Shown here: positions 61,331 through 64,000 of the stretch, piece by piece
Layout of the letters: every line of letters begins with the position of its first letter
Position numbering within the stretch: the first letter of the stretch is position 1
DNA from: Cellulophaga sp. L1A9
GTDB taxonomy: Bacteria; Bacteroidota; Bacteroidia; Flavobacteriales; Flavobacteriaceae
DNA: 64,000 nucleotides
Direction: 5' to 3'
NCBI RefSeq assembly: GCF_009797025.1
Contig: NZ_CP047027.1
Location: 1,054,001 to 1,118,000, forward strand
The notes under the pieces: model-generated
The model's input: only the letters and a program-made list of their open reading frames with translations
What the model was told of the DNA's origin: nothing
The model's database searches: none
Position numbers and translations under genes: made by a program

Positions 61331-61909
61331 CTAACGAAAAGCCCACGGAGCGATGGGGTTTGGATCTATCCATAAGCCCACCTTATTTTTTCTGGCTTCT
61401 TTTTCTAAAAGATCATAACTCATATCATCGGAGTATTTTTTATAGTGCCACGCCATTCCTAACCGCACCATTTCTTTATTTACGTTCAACCCGTCTGCAT
61501 TAAAAATCACTCCAATTAACCTACCATTACGATCAAATTTTTTATCTGAATCGATTTGCACCATTTGTCCAAAGCATAAATCTGACAAGGCTATTTTAGC
61601 CTTATTTCCAAAAGGCTGCTTTCCTCTTTTCTCTGGACAATCTATATGTGCTAATCGTAATTTTATGGGCAGCTCTCCATATAATACCTCAACAGTGTCA
61701 CCATCTAAAATTCTTATGATTTTAGCTTCTAAATATTTGGGTTTTAATGTGTCCTTTACCGTTGAATCTTGAACTGCATTAAAAAAAGAAGCAAATTGAT
61801 GGTCTTTTTTATTGTTATTTTTTTTACATCCTAAGGACGATAAAAGCACTAAAACTAAAATAATGCTTTTTAGTACCGAGCTACCCGTATTTACTACTAT
61901 TCTTCTCAT
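61331..61909 (-). CDS. Thermonuclease (SNase)-like lipoprotein
   Basis: Staphylococcal nuclease-type domain protein; with the start at MRRIVVNTGSS near 61909 it has about 192 residues (ATGs further upstream at 61939 and 61978 are less likely). A lipoprotein signal ends LLSSLGC. The SNase domain runs from about residue 60 (KIIRILDGDTVEVLYGE), with catalytic residues in LRLAHIDCPEKRG and DRNGRLIGVIF. Calcium-dependent nuclease activity is inferred from the family. The C-terminus GLWIDPNPIAPWAFR is typical. It probably acts outside the cytoplasm. Confidence 0.9.
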   Translation of the reverse strand: MRRIVVNTGSSVLKSIILVLVLLSSLGCKKNNNKKDHQFASFFNAVQDSTVKDTLKPKYLEAKIIRILDGDTVEVLYGELPIKLRLAHIDCPEKRGKQPFGNKAKIALSDLCFGQMVQIDSDKKFDRNGRLIGVIFNADGLNVNKEMVRLGMAWHYKKYSDDMSYDLLEKEARKNKVGLWIDPNPIAPWAFR

Positions 61910-62073
61910 TATTTTAAAAAATATATTGCGAGTATTCATGTATTCTTCCGTTAAAAAAAGATAAAGATAGTCTATCAAAGTATAGCCCTAAATAAAAAAA
62001 ATGAGGGTCACTGTGGAAAACCGCAGTCTAGATTAAAATTTTGATCTTAATTTTCTGGCATCAATTAAAAAAC

Positions 62074-63570
62074 ATGGAAATAATAAAAAATAACCCATAC
62101 CGTATTGCTGGTATTCTGTCAAATGCTTCTGAAAGAGAATTACAAAAGCAAAAAACCAAAATTAGAGCATTCTCAAAGGTTGGAAAAGAAATTAAATCTG
62201 ATTTTGATTTTGATGTTCTTGGAAATATAACAAGAACAGAAGATTTAATTGATAAGGCATTTTCAAATGTGGAACAAAACCAAGATAAAGTAAACTTCTC
62301 CTTGTTTTGGTTTTTAAATGCAAGTCCTTTTGATAATACGGCATTTGAATATCTTAAGAATGGTAATGACGAAAAAGCAGATGAAATATGGAAAAAAGTA
62401 ACCCAAAATAAAGAAGTAAATTCTAAAAATTTCTCGGCCTTCAGTAATTTAGGAACTTATAAATTATTGAGCGAATCTCAAGATGATATAAAGGACGGTA
62501 TTAACGCTAAAGTAAAACTGATTGAATCAGATTTTTTTAAAAACTTTGTCCATACCGTTGCTGATGAAACTTTTACAATTGATAGTGAAAAACAAATAGA
62601 AAAATTGATTGATGAATTACTAATGCAATTCAAAAACCAATATTCAAGCACGGAAACATTACAATTATTTAGTAATTGTAATGATTTAATACAAAAATAT
62701 CTTTCAAAAAAATTTACAGAAGAACCAATCCACAATATTGAGAGCCTAATTGAAAGCACAAAAAACAAAAGAAAGAAAAACAAAAGTGATGCATATCAAT
62801 ACGGATTAAATTTAGCTAATAAATGTAAAGCTGAATTAATTCTTCTACACTCTTTAATAGGAAGGACAGACTTAAAATATAAAACAGTTGCGGACCAGTT
62901 AGCAAATGAAATAATGCAATGTGGAATTGATTATTTCAATAAAAGTAAAGAAGATAATGCAAGTAACAATTATCTCCAATCAGCGCAAAAGTTAACTAAA
63001 ATTGCAGATAGCATAGCGGTTGGTAAGTTAACTAAAGAAAGAGCCCAAGACAGTCTAGCTACACTTGAAGAAATGAAAGACAGGGAACTTTCACAAGCGA
63101 TTGATGTATTGGAATCTATAAAATCTGCTTATGAAAACAATGCTGTGCAATTAATGGCACAAGTAAAAAAACAAGAGGCTTCTATGGGGTATGGTCAATC
63201 AATAAATTGGTCTAAAGTAACAGAAATGATTATGAATTCTATTGATTGGGATAAAGCAACAGAATTAATTATCGATGTAATACCAAAAGAGAATATCGTA
63301 AAAATCAAGAACAGTCAAAATACTTCTAAAATCAACGATTACAAAAAATTAGTTGACTTTATACTCGGAAAATTGGGTTATTCACACAAAATCAAAGTTA
63401 AATATCTACAATATTGGGAATCTACAAGAATAGCAACAACTGCTACTAGAACATCATCTACAAGAACAGCATCTACTCCACAATCAACAGAAAATGAAGG
63501 AATACCAGATTGGTTGAAATGGGTTGGTGGAATAATATTATTTATCCTTTTACTTAAAGCTTGTAATTAA
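62074..63570 (+). CDS. Uncharacterised tail-anchored protein with NPYRI motif
   Basis: A 498-residue protein (start MEIIKNNPYRIAGILSNASE at 62074; the frame is open from 62041). The N-terminal NPYR-IxG-SNAS segment recalls a repeated beginning of Bacteroidota proteins sometimes labelled DnaJ-like, but no HPD motif is seen. Middle helices contain ESTKNKRKKNKSDAYQYG and coiled-coil regions. Two repeated motifs (NWSKVTEMIMNSI and DWDKATELIIDVI) occur near residues 380-410. A C-terminal helix (WLKWVGGIILFILLLKACN) looks like a membrane anchor. The next gene follows after 7 bases. Function unknown. Confidence 0.7.
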   Translation: MEIIKNNPYRIAGILSNASERELQKQKTKIRAFSKVGKEIKSDFDFDVLGNITRTEDLIDKAFSNVEQNQDKVNFSLFWFLNASPFDNTAFEYLKNGNDEKADEIWKKVTQNKEVNSKNFSAFSNLGTYKLLSESQDDIKDGINAKVKLIESDFFKNFVHTVADETFTIDSEKQIEKLIDELLMQFKNQYSSTETLQLFSNCNDLIQKYLSKKFTEEPIHNIESLIESTKNKRKKNKSDAYQYGLNLANKCKAELILLHSLIGRTDLKYKTVADQLANEIMQCGIDYFNKSKEDNASNNYLQSAQKLTKIADSIAVGKLTKERAQDSLATLEEMKDRELSQAIDVLESIKSAYENNAVQLMAQVKKQEASMGYGQSINWSKVTEMIMNSIDWDKATELIIDVIPKENIVKIKNSQNTSKINDYKKLVDFILGKLGYSHKIKVKYLQYWESTRIATTATRTSSTRTASTPQSTENEGIPDWLKWVGGIILFILLLKACN

Positions 63571-63577
63571 ATTAATT

Positions 63578-64000
63578 ATGAAAAAAACACTACTAATAAT
63601 TGCTCTTGTAGCAGTATCTAATCTTTTTGCGCAACAGCAACAAGATTCTATTTTGGTAAAAGAAATACCAATAATAAAAAACAATGTCTTTCAACAAAGA
63701 CAAGAAATAAATGCTTTGACAAAAAAGCTGAACAACCAACGATACCTTTTTAACCAACATAAAAAGGGCTTGGAAACATTAAATCTCAAATCCCAAAAAC
63801 AAGAATATATCATTGACAGTTTAAATCAACTGATAAAAAACAACAGTCAAAATATTGTAACCAATTCAACAGAATTAGGAACAAAAATTAAACAAACAGA
63901 CGAAAATGCAAATTCCAAAATTTCAGAATTAGATAGTAGTTTAGGCAAAAATCGATTGTATTGGATAATTGCAACTTTAACAACACTTTTATTAGGTGGT
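63578..64000 (+). CDS. Signal-peptide coiled-coil membrane protein (3' truncated by window)
   Basis: 141 codons are visible, and the gene runs past the window end. A signal peptide (MKKTLLIIALVAVSNLFAQ, cleaved after about 19) is followed by coiled-coil sequence with heptads (QEINALTKKLNNQ, LETLNLKSQKQEYIIDSL and KISELDSSLGKN) and, at the edge, a membrane helix beginning LYWIIATLTTLLLGG. It starts 7 bases after the 62074 gene, so it is co-transcribed. The layout, periplasmic coiled coil then membrane helix then a likely cytoplasmic part, resembles sensor proteins, but the domain beyond is not in the window. Confidence 0.6.
   Translation, partial: MKKTLLIIALVAVSNLFAQQQQDSILVKEIPIIKNNVFQQRQEINALTKKLNNQRYLFNQHKKGLETLNLKSQKQEYIIDSLNQLIKNNSQNIVTNSTELGTKIKQTDENANSKISELDSSLGKNRLYWIIATLTTLLLGG

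Overview
The window reads as chromosome of a Bacteroidota bacterium, most likely a (marine-type) member of the Flavobacteriaceae. The support is low GC, a SusC/SusD pair with FecI/FecR-type regulators, Bacteroidota-restricted families (DUF4302, DUF4136, DUF4230, GSCFA, DUF5522, Porin_10), many short lipoproteins, genes without Shine-Dalgarno sequences, and repeated promoter elements of the Bacteroidota form TAnnTTTG (at -7). No species can be named from the sequence alone.

Layout. 1-4.8 kb: the 3' part of gltB and complete gltD (NADPH glutamate synthase), closed by a strong terminator. 4.8-14.2 kb: a nutrient-uptake locus on the minus strand (SusC-like TonB receptor with STN domain, SusD-like lipoprotein, HExxH lipoprotein, DUF4302 lipoprotein), preceded by a FecR-like anti-sigma gene and a divergent sigma-70 ECF gene that has no ordinary start codon. 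14.3-15.5 kb: an IS3-family (IS407-like) insertion sequence with terminal inverted repeats and a 4-bp target duplication, whose transposase is broken by a one-base frameshift. 15.8-21.3 kb: a complete rRNA operon on the minus strand (16S, tRNA-Ile, tRNA-Ala, 23S, 5S) with promoter, terminator and a 19-base leader motif repeated before both 16S and 23S.

21.5-40.5 kb: mixed housekeeping and envelope genes: a Porin_10-type porin, RNase HII, lipB, a Pmp3/YqaE small membrane protein, lysS, a DUF5117-type zinc metalloprotease, two related tiny membrane proteins, a GH1 beta-glucosidase next to a glycosyltransferase, hemL, a LysM glucosaminidase, a PLP-dependent deaminase-like enzyme and a tiny HExxH membrane protein. 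40.6-54.3 kb: DUF5522, DUF4136, two thioredoxin-fold lipoproteins, a long aromatic amino acid hydroxylase, DUF4230/GSCFA, alaS, an M23 peptidase-MerR-LemA-TPM-TPM cluster, and der. 54.5-64 kb: a choice-of-anchor I lipoprotein, era, an NhaC-type antiporter, initiator tRNA, oleate hydratase, a thermonuclease-like lipoprotein, and at the right edge a membrane-anchored protein of unknown function with a linked coiled-coil membrane protein cut by the window end.

Most of the window is ordinary core genome. The parts that deserve attention are the start-less divergent sigma factor of the SUS locus, the recent IS beside the rRNA operon, the repeated rRNA leader motif, several small genes under 60 codons, and the two-gene unit at 62-64 kb, which is the best candidate here for an undescribed system.
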